NCBI GenBank assembly: GCA_963702595.1
Contig: CAVPDC010000022.1
Coordinates: forward strand, 186,001 to 250,000
Length of the DNA: 64,000 bases
From: JALORV01 sp963702595
Lineage (GTDB): Bacteria; Pseudomonadota; Gammaproteobacteria; Burkholderiales; Burkholderiaceae_F
Direction: 5' to 3'
Made by a program: the position numbers and the translations under genes. This document shows positions 52,816 to 60,192 of this stretch, in pieces (within the stretch, counting starts at the first letter, position 1; the number at the start of each line of letters is the position of its first letter). A model generated the notes under the pieces. It saw only the letters and a list, made by a program, of their open reading frames with translations. It had not been told where the DNA came from and made no database searches.

Positions 52816-53658
52816 TCAGCGCTGCGGGTCCAGCCTCTGCCAGAGAGCGAGCGTCGGCTCGGCCTGATTCATGGTGTAGAAGTGCAGGCCCGGAGCGCCC
52901 GCCACGAGCAGTTGCTCGGCGAGATCGGTGACGACATCGAGTCCGAAGCTACGAATGGATTCCCGGTCGTCGCCGTAGCTCTCGAGTCGGCGCCGGATCC
53001 AGCGGGGGATCTCGGCACCGCAGGCATCGGAAAAACGCGCTAGCTGCATGTAGTTGGTGATCGGCATGATGCCCGGCACGATCGGCACCGAACAGCCCAG
53101 TGACTCGGCGTCGTCGACGAAGCGGAAGTACGCATCCGAGTTGTAGAAATACTGCGTGATCGCCGAATTGGCGCCGGCCTTGACCTTGCGAGCGAAGTTG
53201 GCGAGATCGTCGACCGGAGAGCGTGCCTGCGGGTGATACTCGGGGTACGCGGCCACCTCGACGTGAAACCAGTCGCCCGTCTCGTGGCGGACGAACTCCA
53301 CCAGTTCGTTGGCATACCGAAAGTCACCTGCGCCACCGGCGGCCCCCGATGGCATGTCGCCTCTCAGCGCCACCAGGCGGCGGATGCCGGCCTGCCGATA
53401 GCCATTAAGAAGTTCACGCACCGACTCGCGGCTCGTGCCGATGCACGAGATGTGCGGCGCCACCGGATAGCCCTCGCCGTGCAACGCCATCACGGTGTTC
53501 CACGTGCCTTCCTTGGTCGAGCCTCCGGCACCGAACGTGACTGAGAAGAACTCGGGCCGCAGTGCGCCGAGTTTCTGCCGCACCGCGCGCAGTTTTTCCG
53601 CCCCTTCCGGCGTCTTGGGCGGAAAGAATTCGAAGCTGAAAGTCCGCGCGGGCATCAC
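52816..53658 (-). CDS. metF: Methylenetetrahydrofolate reductase MetF
   Basis: Reduces 5,10-methylene-THF to 5-methyl-THF, the methyl donor for methionine synthase. The 280-residue protein has FSFEFFPPKTPEG (the catalytic Glu region), SVTFGAGGSTKEGTW, HISCIGTSRESVRELL, ALRGDMPSG and ITQYFYNSDAYFRFVDD. Start is GTG 53658 or ATG 53655, overlapping the holin-like stop. The ahcY/holin-like/metF order is a common betaproteobacterial methyl-cycle cluster. Confidence 0.96.
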   Translation of the reverse strand: MMPARTFSFEFFPPKTPEGAEKLRAVRQKLGALRPEFFSVTFGAGGSTKEGTWNTVMALHGEGYPVAPHISCIGTSRESVRELLNGYRQAGIRRLVALRGDMPSGAAGGAGDFRYANELVEFVRHETGDWFHVEVAAYPEYHPQARSPVDDLANFARKVKAGANSAITQYFYNSDAYFRFVDDAESLGCSVPIVPGIMPITNYMQLARFSDACGAEIPRWIRRRLESYGDDRESIRSFGLDVVTDLAEQLLVAGAPGLHFYTMNQAEPTLALWQRLDPQR

Positions 53659-53999
53659 TTGCGGTCCGGGATGAGTTGCGACAGCGCCCAGCCGATGATG
53701 CTGTACAGGATCGCGCCCAGAACAGCCGCCCAGAAGCCGCTAACGTGAAAGCCGGGAAGGATCTCGGCCACACCCCAGAACAGCAACGCATTCAGCACGA
53801 ACAGGAACAGTCCGAGCGTCAGGATCGTGACCGGAAGCGTCAGCAGCACCAGCAAGGGCTTGACCAGCGTGTTGACAAGGCCCAGCACCAGCGCGGCGAT
53901 CGCTGCCGCCTTCCAGTCCTGGACCTGAACTCCGGGATAGATGTAAGCGACGCCCAACAGCGCGATCGCGTTGAGCACCCACACCAGCAGCAGACGCAT
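53655..53999 (-). CDS. Phage holin family-like four-helix membrane protein
   Basis: A 114-residue protein with four hydrophobic helices (LLLVWVLNAIALLGVAYIYP, AAIAALVLGLVNTLVKPLLV, TLPVTILTLGLFLFVLNALL, FWAAVLGAILYSIIGWALS). The family is named after phage holins but is chromosomal and widespread (YvlD-like); no lysis role is implied. It sits between ahcY and metF, its stop overlapping the metF start, but why it is conserved there is unknown. Confidence 0.9.
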   Translation of the reverse strand: MRLLLVWVLNAIALLGVAYIYPGVQVQDWKAAAIAALVLGLVNTLVKPLLVLLTLPVTILTLGLFLFVLNALLFWGVAEILPGFHVSGFWAAVLGAILYSIIGWALSQLIPDRK

Positions 54000-54087
54000 G
54001 CTTGTCCTCCACGTGCAGTTGAATTCAGCCGCGCCCGCCCGGCCGCCCGAAGGGCGCGCTCAAACGAGTCGGAGTGAAAAGTATCGT

Positions 54088-54112
54088 GCACCGGGCGCAT
54101 AGCGCCCGGTGC
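54088..54112 (-). terminator. Rho-independent terminator after ahcY
   Basis: GCACCGGGCGC (54088-54098) and GCGCCCGGTGC (54102-54112) form an 11-bp GC-rich stem with a 3-nt loop, 17 bp past the ahcY stop. On the minus strand it is followed within a few bases by ACTTTTC. It would end most ahcY transcripts before the holin-like gene and metF. Confidence 0.75.
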
Positions 54113-54129
54113 GAAACTTTCCGACGCTA

Positions 54130-55551
54130 TCAATACCGGTAGTGATCCGGCTTGTATGGCCCGTCGCGATGCACGCCGATGTACTGCGCCTGCACGTCGG
54201 TGAGTTCGGTCAGTTGCGCATTCAGCTTCTTCAGCTGCAGTCGCGCGACCTTTTCGTCGAGGTGCTTCGGCAGCACGTACACGCCCACCGGATACTTCTC
54301 GGTGTTGGTGTAAAGCTCAATCTGCGCAATCACCTGGTTGGCGAACGAACTCGACATCACGTAGCTCGGGTGGCCGGTGCCGCAGCCGAGATTCACGAGG
54401 CGACCCTGTGCGAGCAGGATGATGCGCTTGCCGTCCGGAAAGATGATGTGGTCCACCTGCGGCTTGATCTCTTCCCACGTGTACTGCTTCAGCGACGCGA
54501 CATCGATCTCGTTGTCGAAGTGACCGATGTTGCAGACGATAGCCTGGTCCTTCATCTTCTTCATGTGATCGTGCGTGATCACATGGAAGTTGCCGGTCGC
54601 GGTGACGAAGATGTCGGCCTTGTCGGCGGCGTAGTCCATCGTCACCACGCGATAGCCTTCCATCGCCGCCTGCAGCGCACAGATCGGGTCCACTTCCGTG
54701 ACCCAGACCTGTGCCGACAGCGCGCGCAGCGCCTGCGCCGAGCCCTTGCCGACATCGCCGTAGCCCGCGACCAGCGCGACCTTGCCGGCGATCATCACGT
54801 CGGTGGCACGCTTGATGCCGTCGACCAGTGATTCCCTGCAGCCATAGAGGTTGTCGAACTTGCTCTTGGTCACCGAGTCATTGACGTTGATCGCCGGGAA
54901 CGCCAGGCGGCCTTCCTTGGCCATCTGATACAGCCGCTTGACGCCGGTGGTCGTCTCCTCCGTCACGCCCTTGATCTTCGCGAGCCTCACCGAGTACCAC
55001 GACGGGCTGGCGGCGAGCTTGGCCTTGATCGACTTGAACAGCGACTCTTCTTCCTCGCTGGTCGGCTGCGAGATCACCGAGAGGTCCTTCTCGGCCTTGC
55101 TGCCCAGGTGCAACAGCAATGTCGCGTCGCCGCCATCGTCGAGGATCATGTTGGAGTAGCCACCATCAGGCCACTCGAAGATGCGGTGCGTGTAGTCCCA
55201 GTAGTCGTCGAGCGACTCGCCCTTCACCGCAAACACCGCGGTTCCGGAGGCGGCAATCGCGGCGGCGGCATGGTCCTGCGTCGAGTAGATGTTGCAGCTG
55301 GCCCAGCGCACTTCCGCGCCGAGTGCCTGCAGTGTTTCGATCAGCACGGCGGTCTGGATCGTCATGTGCAGCGATCCGGTGATGCGCGCACCGCGCAACG
55401 GTTGCTGCTTGGCGAACTCGTCGCGGATCGCGATGAGCCCCGGCATTTCCGTTTCGGCGATGCGGATTTCCTTGCGGCCCCAGTCCGCAAGCTTGATGTC
55501 GGCGACGACGAAGTCGGCGCTGGTGGGGGTCGGTTTGAGTACGGCGCTCAT
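54130..55551 (-). CDS. ahcY: S-adenosylhomocysteine hydrolase AhcY
   Basis: Splits SAH to adenosine and homocysteine, relieving product inhibition of methyltransferases. The 473-residue NAD-dependent enzyme has GSLHMTIQTAVLIETLQALG, SCNIYSTQDHAAAAIA, the NAD loop VAGYGDVGKGSAQALRAL, VTEVDPICALQAAMEGY, GHFDNEIDV and the C-terminal PYKPDHYRY. It contains the roughly 40-residue insert typical of bacterial enzymes. Start ATG 55551 follows AAAGGAG. Expression is controlled by the SAH riboswitch immediately upstream. Confidence 0.98.
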   Translation of the reverse strand: MSAVLKPTPTSADFVVADIKLADWGRKEIRIAETEMPGLIAIRDEFAKQQPLRGARITGSLHMTIQTAVLIETLQALGAEVRWASCNIYSTQDHAAAAIAASGTAVFAVKGESLDDYWDYTHRIFEWPDGGYSNMILDDGGDATLLLHLGSKAEKDLSVISQPTSEEEESLFKSIKAKLAASPSWYSVRLAKIKGVTEETTTGVKRLYQMAKEGRLAFPAINVNDSVTKSKFDNLYGCRESLVDGIKRATDVMIAGKVALVAGYGDVGKGSAQALRALSAQVWVTEVDPICALQAAMEGYRVVTMDYAADKADIFVTATGNFHVITHDHMKKMKDQAIVCNIGHFDNEIDVASLKQYTWEEIKPQVDHIIFPDGKRIILLAQGRLVNLGCGTGHPSYVMSSSFANQVIAQIELYTNTEKYPVGVYVLPKHLDEKVARLQLKKLNAQLTELTDVQAQYIGVHRDGPYKPDHYRY

Positions 55552-55582
55552 CTCGCGCGCTCCTTTAGCTGTCAAAGAAGTG

Positions 55583-55688
55583 GGCGAGCGCCGTTCACAC
55601 GGCCGGCGGACCAGATTGGCGCCGGCGCCCCGAGCCTGGCAGGCCGCCTGTCTGACAACAGGTCCTGTCGCAACGCTCCTCGAGGCGG
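55583..55688 (-). ncRNA. SAH riboswitch in the ahcY leader
   Basis: The minus strand matches the S-adenosylhomocysteine riboswitch consensus in order: CCTCGAGGAGCGTTGCGAC, then CCAGGCTCGGGG, then GAACGGCGCTCGCC. P1 forms between CCTCGAG (55685-55679) and CTCGGGG (55634-55628). GAGCG (55678-55674) pairs with CGCTC (55590-55586) in the pseudoknot. The same CGCTC can instead pair with GAGCG overlapping the ahcY Shine-Dalgarno (55562-55558). So SAH binding should free the ribosome binding site, matching the known ON-switch behaviour of this class. Confidence 0.93.
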
Positions 55689-55694
55689 ACGCGG

Positions 55695-55700
55695 ATTGTA
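55695..55700 (-). promoter_or_regulatory. Probable -10 box for the ahcY transcript
   Basis: TACAAT on the minus strand would start transcription near 55688, at the very beginning of the riboswitch. The -35 region at the proper distance is weak (around ATGGCT). Confidence 0.5.
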
Positions 55701-55787
55701 GCGCGGCCGAGCGATTCAGCCATCCCCCGCGCCGGGCTTCCGGCGTCGGGTGTCGACGAGGCACCCCGGGGTGACATGCACGGCGAT

Positions 55788-56081
55788 TCAAGCGCTCTTC
55801 GTCCGTCCCGTCAGGGTTCGTATCGCCCGACTCACCGCATCGAAGACCAGGCGGATGGTCTCGGCCTGCTCCTGGTGCAGCAACAACATCGGTTCGATCG
55901 GGCGGGGCTTTGCCGTGGACGCATCCGCGTTGTCTTCCGGTCCCGTGCGATTGACGGCGTAAGCACCGGCACCGTGAGTGGCCGCTGTGGCGGTTAGCGA
56001 GGACCGCCGCGCGAGTGAAGGGGCCGGCGCCTTGAACTCGAACGAGATCAGCCGCACGGGGTTGAGATTCGAGATAGCCAT
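55788..56081 (-). CDS. Hypothetical protein
   Basis: A 97-residue basic protein with no signal or membrane segment. It has an N-terminal NPVRLISFEFKAPAPS, a low-complexity middle and a helical end (QEQAETIRLVFDAVSRAIRT). GGAGG lies 6 bp upstream of the ATG at 56081, which supports translation. No family was recognised. It is followed by the ahcY promoter. Confidence 0.5.
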   Translation of the reverse strand: MAISNLNPVRLISFEFKAPAPSLARRSSLTATAATHGAGAYAVNRTGPEDNADASTAKPRPIEPMLLLHQEQAETIRLVFDAVSRAIRTLTGRTKSA

Positions 56082-56133
56082 GGTGGCCTCCTGTCTGTTC
56101 TCGGGTGGTTGCAGTAGAGCCTTGCGCTACCCG

Positions 56134-56721
56134 TCAAAGCGCAATGCAAACGCGGTACAGCGAAGCGTCTTCCGGGTCGGGCGCAAGACGCGCCTCGAGC
56201 CGTCTCATCAGCGCCAGCATCGGTTCGTTGTCGGCCAGCACATCGCCGCACAACCGCGCGAGGCCAGCGTGTCGCGCCTGAGACAGAAGTCGGTGCATCA
56301 ACCGGCGACCAAGCCCGAGACCCTACCAGTCGTCCGAAACGGCAATCGCAAACTCGCCCGTTCGATTGGCGCCGTCGAGCACGTAGCGCGCGCCGGCAAC
56401 GATGCGACGGTCATCCACTGTCTCCGCAACCAGCGCCACATGTGTTTGCTGGTCGGCACTGACGAATGACCGCAGCAGCGCCGCGGGCAACTCGTTCAGC
56501 CCGAAGTGGAAACGGCGGAAGCGTGCGATCGGCGACAGGCCCGCTACAAATGCCTGTTCGGCGCCGGCATCCTGGGGGCCGACCCGACGTACACGAAGTG
56601 ATCGTCCGTCGGCAACGGTCACTCGGTCCCACACTGAACCGTGCCCGCCGGCGGTCCCGCGCGAGGCGTCGGCGAGGACGGGCATGGTCACGGGCACTGC
56701 GGTGGCGATGTCTTCTTGCAT
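56134..56721 (-). pseudogene. GNAT acetyltransferase with in-frame amber codon in the acetyl-CoA loop
   Basis: ATG 56721 opens a GNAT-type frame (LRVRRVGPQDAGAEQAFVAG, SPIARFRRFHFGL, HVALVAETVDDRRIVAGARY, FAIAVSDDW). A TAG at 56323-56325 falls exactly where the acetyl-CoA-binding motif should have Q: expected DDWQGLGLG, found DDW-stop-GLGLG. The frame then continues for 62 codons (GRRLMHRLLSQARHAGLARL, DNEPMLALMRRLEAR, SLYRVCIAL) to TGA at 56134. A CAG-to-TAG change, readthrough or an error would explain it. Without the C-terminus the enzyme cannot bind its cofactor. Confidence 0.8.
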
Positions 56722-56799
56722 GAACTTGGCGAATGGTGGAGGATTCGATCCGGTTGTCGCGTGGAGGGCATCCTCGTCCTAAGCGGCGCCGCCTTCAAA

Positions 56800-56814
56800 C
56801 GTTCATTTGGAACG
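56800..56814. promoter_or_regulatory. Candidate LysR operator upstream of the second LysR gene
   Basis: CGTTC (56800-56804) and GAACG (56810-56814) flank 5 nt, 20 bp before the LysR ATG, in the divergent region shared with the GNAT gene. Short, so supported mainly by position. Confidence 0.3.
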
Positions 56815-56833
56815 CTTAGCATTCCTCTAGTGC

Positions 56834-57745
56834 ATGCAAAAGGATCCGTCGCGATTGCCGCCACTCGATCTGCTGGTCAGCTTTGACGCGGCCGCGCGCC
56901 ATCTTTCGTTCACGAAGGCGGGAGCGGAAAGATTCCTGACGCAGTCGGCCATCAGCCGTCAGATCAAGGCGCTCGAGGACGACCTCGGCGTCGTCCTGTT
57001 CAGGCGACGCCATCGCGCGCTCGACCTGACCGAGGACGGAAGACGGTTGCGAGAGGCCGTGCGCGGTGCGCTTGACGGACTGCGCGGAACGATGGAGCGG
57101 ATCCGAGCGCCATCACGGCGCGAAGTCCTCGCGCTGACGACTACCCCAGGACTGGCATCGCTGTGGTTGATTCCACGACTCGAGGCTTTCATCAGCGAGC
57201 ATCCGGGCATCGACGTGCGCATCGATGCGAGCCTCGCCAAGCGCAATCTTTTGAACGACGGTTTCGATCTCGCGATCCGGTATGCGAGCGTCGACTCGCG
57301 GTTGGGCGCGCCGCTGTTTCACGAAACCGTGCAGCCAGTGTGTGCGCCGGCGCTCGCTCGCAATCGCGCGCGCCCGCTGAAGACGCCGGCCGACCTCAGG
57401 CACCACACGCTGCTCGACGTCGAGGTGCAAATGGGGCCGGAAGTGCTGCTCGAATGGGACCTGTGGGCGAAGGCGATGGGCCTCGGCACACTCGATGCCG
57501 CGCGCAAGGTCACTCTGACCGGGTATGACGCCGCTATCGCGGCGGCGGTTGCCGGCCAGGGCGTGGCGCTCGGGCGACGCCCGCTCATCGACGCACTGCT
57601 GAAACGGCGACAGCTCGTCGCCCCGTTCGGCGACGCGCTGTCGTCGCGCCGCGCCTACTACCTCGTCATCGAGCCGCGTGCAGCGGATCGTCCCGCCGTA
57701 CGCGCGCTGGCGAGCTGGCTCATTGAGCAGGCTGGCAACGCGTGA
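56834..57745 (+). CDS. LysR family transcriptional regulator (GcvA-like)
   Basis: A 303-residue LysR regulator: DLLVSFDAAARHLSFTKAGA, TQSAISRQIKALEDDLGVVL, LDLTEDGRRLREAVRGAL in the DNA-binding domain, followed by the effector fold (TTTPGLASLWLIPRLEAF, FDLAIRYASVDSRLGAPLF, VAGQGVALGRRPLI). It is divergent from the amber-interrupted GNAT gene, its probable target, and convergent with metK. Target otherwise unknown. Confidence 0.93.
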   Translation: MQKDPSRLPPLDLLVSFDAAARHLSFTKAGAERFLTQSAISRQIKALEDDLGVVLFRRRHRALDLTEDGRRLREAVRGALDGLRGTMERIRAPSRREVLALTTTPGLASLWLIPRLEAFISEHPGIDVRIDASLAKRNLLNDGFDLAIRYASVDSRLGAPLFHETVQPVCAPALARNRARPLKTPADLRHHTLLDVEVQMGPEVLLEWDLWAKAMGLGTLDAARKVTLTGYDAAIAAAVAGQGVALGRRPLIDALLKRRQLVAPFGDALSSRRAYYLVIEPRAADRPAVRALASWLIEQAGNA

Positions 57746-57776
57746 GTGGGCTGTATGAGCAGCGCCGTGCCTTGGG

Positions 57777-57842
57777 TCATGCGGAGCGGCGTTTCACGCC
57801 GACGGCGTCGGCCAAGGCCGACGCGAGGTCGACTTTTGTCTC
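57777..57842 (-). pseudogene. Relic copy of the metK 3' end (about 22 codons)
   Basis: In the minus strand, 22 codons ending in TGA encode ETKVDLASALADAVGVKRRSA, very close to the true metK end (EKTDRAAALADAVGVKRRAA). The first 33 nt from the stop side match in 29 positions. It lies 81 bp beyond the metK stop, in the same orientation, with no other metK similarity around it. A remnant of a tandem duplication or of an older metK end. Confidence 0.6.
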
Positions 57843-57923
57843 CGGCCGCGCCCGTCGATTGACGGACGCTTAACTTCAGCTGGCGCCGAAGTCAGCCCCG
57901 ACGAAAGGCTGCTCCGCCTCCCT

Positions 57924-59117
57924 TCAGGCCGCGCGGCGCTTCACGCCGACGGCGTCCGCCAGCGCAGCCGCCCGATCAGTCTTTTCCCACGTGAACTCGG
58001 GCTCGTCGCGGCCGAAGTGGCCATACGCGGCGGTCTTCTCGTAGATCGGACGCAGCAGGTCGAGCATCTGCACGATGCCGCGCGGACGCAGGTCGAAGTG
58101 CTCGGCGACGAGCTTGCTGATCTGCTCGTCCGAGATGACGCCGGTGCCCTCGGTATAAACCGTGATGTTCATCGGTTTGGCCACACCGATCGCATAGGCG
58201 ACCTGGACCTGACATTGCCGCGCGATTCCGGCTGCGACCACGTTTTTCGCGACGTAGCGGGCCGCGTACGCGGCCGAGCGGTCGACCTTTGACGGGTCCT
58301 TTCCAGAGAACGCGCCGCCGCCGTGCGGGCAGGCGCCGCCGTAGGTGTCGACGATGATCTTGCGGCCGGTCAGTCCGCAGTCGCCCTGCGGGCCGCCGAT
58401 GACGAAGCGACCGGTCGGATTGACCAGGTACTTCGTGTCCTTCAGCCATTCCTTCGGCAGTGCCGGCTTGATGATGTTCTCGATCACTGCCTCGGTGAAC
58501 TCCGGCTTCATCTTGTCGCCGAGGCTCATCTCGGGCGCGTGCTGCGTCGACAGCACGACGGTGTCGATCGAATGCGGCTTGCCGTCGACGTAGCGCATCG
58601 TGATCTGGCTCTTGGCGTCCGGACGCAGCCACGGCAGACGTCCGTCGCGGCGCAGGTCGGCCTGCCGCTCGACCAGCCGGTGCGCGTAGTAGATCGGCGC
58701 CGGCATCAAATCCGGTGTCTCGTCGCAGGCGTAGCCGAACATCAGGCCCTGGTCGCCGGCGCCCTGGTTCAGGAAGTCATCGGAGGCGCGGTCCACGCCC
58801 TGTGCGATGTCGTTGCTCTGCTTGTCATACGCCACCAGCACCGCGCAGCCTTTGTAGTCGATCCCGAACTCGGTGTTGTCGTAGCCGATGCGCTTGATCG
58901 TCTCGCGCGCGACCTCGATGTAGTCGACGTGGGCATTGGTCGTGATCTCGCCAGCCAGCACGACGAGGCCGGTGTTGACCAGTGTTTCGGCAGCGACGCG
59001 CGAGCGCGGATCCTGCGCCAAAATGGCGTCGAGGATGGCGTCCGAAATCTGGTCGGCGACCTTGTCCGGGTGGCCCTCCGAGACCGATTCGGACGTGAAA
59101 AGAAAATTGCTGGACAT
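57924..59117 (-). CDS. metK: S-adenosylmethionine synthetase MetK
   Basis: Makes SAM from methionine and ATP. The 397-residue protein begins MSSNFLFTSESVSEGHPDKV and shows the ATP motif GAGDQGLMFGYACDET, the phosphate-binding GGGAFSGKDPSKVDRSAAYA and a C-terminal EFTWEKTD. The ATG at 59117 follows AAGGAG; an earlier ATG at 59156 is unlikely. The 5' leader has an unusual foldable structure (see the leader entry). SAM synthesis, SAH removal (ahcY) and methyl-THF supply (metF) are all in this 6 kb. Confidence 0.98.
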   Translation of the reverse strand: MSSNFLFTSESVSEGHPDKVADQISDAILDAILAQDPRSRVAAETLVNTGLVVLAGEITTNAHVDYIEVARETIKRIGYDNTEFGIDYKGCAVLVAYDKQSNDIAQGVDRASDDFLNQGAGDQGLMFGYACDETPDLMPAPIYYAHRLVERQADLRRDGRLPWLRPDAKSQITMRYVDGKPHSIDTVVLSTQHAPEMSLGDKMKPEFTEAVIENIIKPALPKEWLKDTKYLVNPTGRFVIGGPQGDCGLTGRKIIVDTYGGACPHGGGAFSGKDPSKVDRSAAYAARYVAKNVVAAGIARQCQVQVAYAIGVAKPMNITVYTEGTGVISDEQISKLVAEHFDLRPRGIVQMLDLLRPIYEKTAAYGHFGRDEPEFTWEKTDRAAALADAVGVKRRAA

Positions 59118-59215
59118 GGCCCGCTCCTTCAAGAAAATTTCGGGTGCGTTGCGCACTCCCGAGGAGCGGCGACGCTTTAGCGGTATTTCCCTCGGCTATG
59201 CTTTCGAGGATCGCC
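59118..59215 (-). promoter_or_regulatory. Structured metK leader with anti-Shine-Dalgarno helix (candidate riboswitch)
   Basis: On the minus-strand RNA: helix GGCGA (59215-59211) with TCGCC (59172-59168) encloses a hairpin CCTCG (59209-59205)/CGAGG (59194-59190). CCGCTCCT (59169-59162) is an exact complement of AGGAGCGG (59128-59121), which contains the metK ribosome binding site. Between these two lies a hairpin GGGAGTGCG/CGCACCC. CCGAGG (59195-59190) can alternatively pair with CCTCGG (59164-59159), breaking both the first hairpin and the anti-SD helix. A TATAAT at 59253-59248 would start the RNA near 59241. No known SAM riboswitch class was recognised. Confidence 0.5.
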
Positions 59216-59316
59216 CCGCAAGTTGTCGGTTAACACGGCGAAGGCGGATTATAGGTCAAGCCTTGCACAGGCCAGCCGCCTGAAGAACGAAGCCGCCGGC
59301 GACTCCAAGAACTCCC

Positions 59317-60192
59317 GTGCTCAGACTGCTTTTCAAATGCATCGCGTCCCTGTCGCTCGCGACGGTGCACGCGATCGGGGGTGCGCTCGGGACCGCGGTG
59401 TACTGGCTGTCTCCCACCTACCGCAGGCGCCTGCGCGACAACCTGGCGCAGGCGGGATACGACGATCCTGTCCTGCTGCGCACGGCCGCCGCCGAAGCCG
59501 GCAAGCAGGCGCTCGAAACGGCCTGGATCTGGATGCGTCCGCGTGCCGACATCATTGCCCGGACCGAGGTCGCCGACATGTCGATCGCCGACCGTGTGCT
59601 CGCCGATGGGCGGCCCGTGATGTTTCTGGCGCCCCACCTTGGCAGCTTCGAGGTCACGGCCCAGTTTTACGCGGCGTTCCGACCCGAGGCAAAAACGCGC
59701 CCGATAACGGTGCTCTACCGGATCCCGCGCAAGTCGATCCTGCACGGAATCGTCGAAACCGGTCGCGCCGCCGACGGCGTCAAGCTCGCGCCCGCGGAGA
59801 TAAAGGGCGTGCGCATGCTGATGAAGGCGATGAAGGAACGCGAAGTGGTGGGCATCCTGCCCGACCAGGTGCCGTCGCGCGGCGAGGGCGCGTGGGCTCC
59901 GTTCTTCGAGCGCTGGGCCTACACGATGACACTGCCGGCCCGGCTGGCACGACAATTCGATGCGATCGTGCTCTTCGTCTACGGCGAGCGGCTGGCAGAT
60001 GGACGCGGCTATCGCATTCACCTGAAGCAACTCGAGGAGCCTTTCAGCGGCGACGCCGCGCATGATGCGGCCGTGATGAATCGCGGCCTGGAAGCTTTGA
60101 TTCGGGAACGGCCGGCGCAGTACCTGTGGGGCTACAACCGCTACAAGGTACCCGCGGGCGCCGAGCCGCCGCCGACCGAGGCGCCGAAGTGA
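59317..60192 (+). CDS. LpxL/HtrB-type lysophospholipid/lipid A acyltransferase (first copy)
   Basis: Inner-membrane acyltransferase adding a secondary fatty acyl chain to lipid A precursors. Start GTG 59317, 291 residues. One N-terminal membrane segment precedes the catalytic HLGSFE (His107-x4-Glu112), then LYRIPRKSILHGIVETGR and GILPDQVPSRGEGAWAPFF, with YLWGYNRYK at the end. Its stop overlaps the GTG of the second copy. Which acyl chain or position it uses cannot be told. Confidence 0.93.
   Translation: MLRLLFKCIASLSLATVHAIGGALGTAVYWLSPTYRRRLRDNLAQAGYDDPVLLRTAAAEAGKQALETAWIWMRPRADIIARTEVADMSIADRVLADGRPVMFLAPHLGSFEVTAQFYAAFRPEAKTRPITVLYRIPRKSILHGIVETGRAADGVKLAPAEIKGVRMLMKAMKEREVVGILPDQVPSRGEGAWAPFFERWAYTMTLPARLARQFDAIVLFVYGERLADGRGYRIHLKQLEEPFSGDAAHDAAVMNRGLEALIRERPAQYLWGYNRYKVPAGAEPPPTEAPK

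Noticed and set aside
53655..53999. Prophage lysis gene (holin)
   Set aside because: The family name is misleading; the gene sits in a conserved methyl-cycle cluster with no endolysin or other phage gene.
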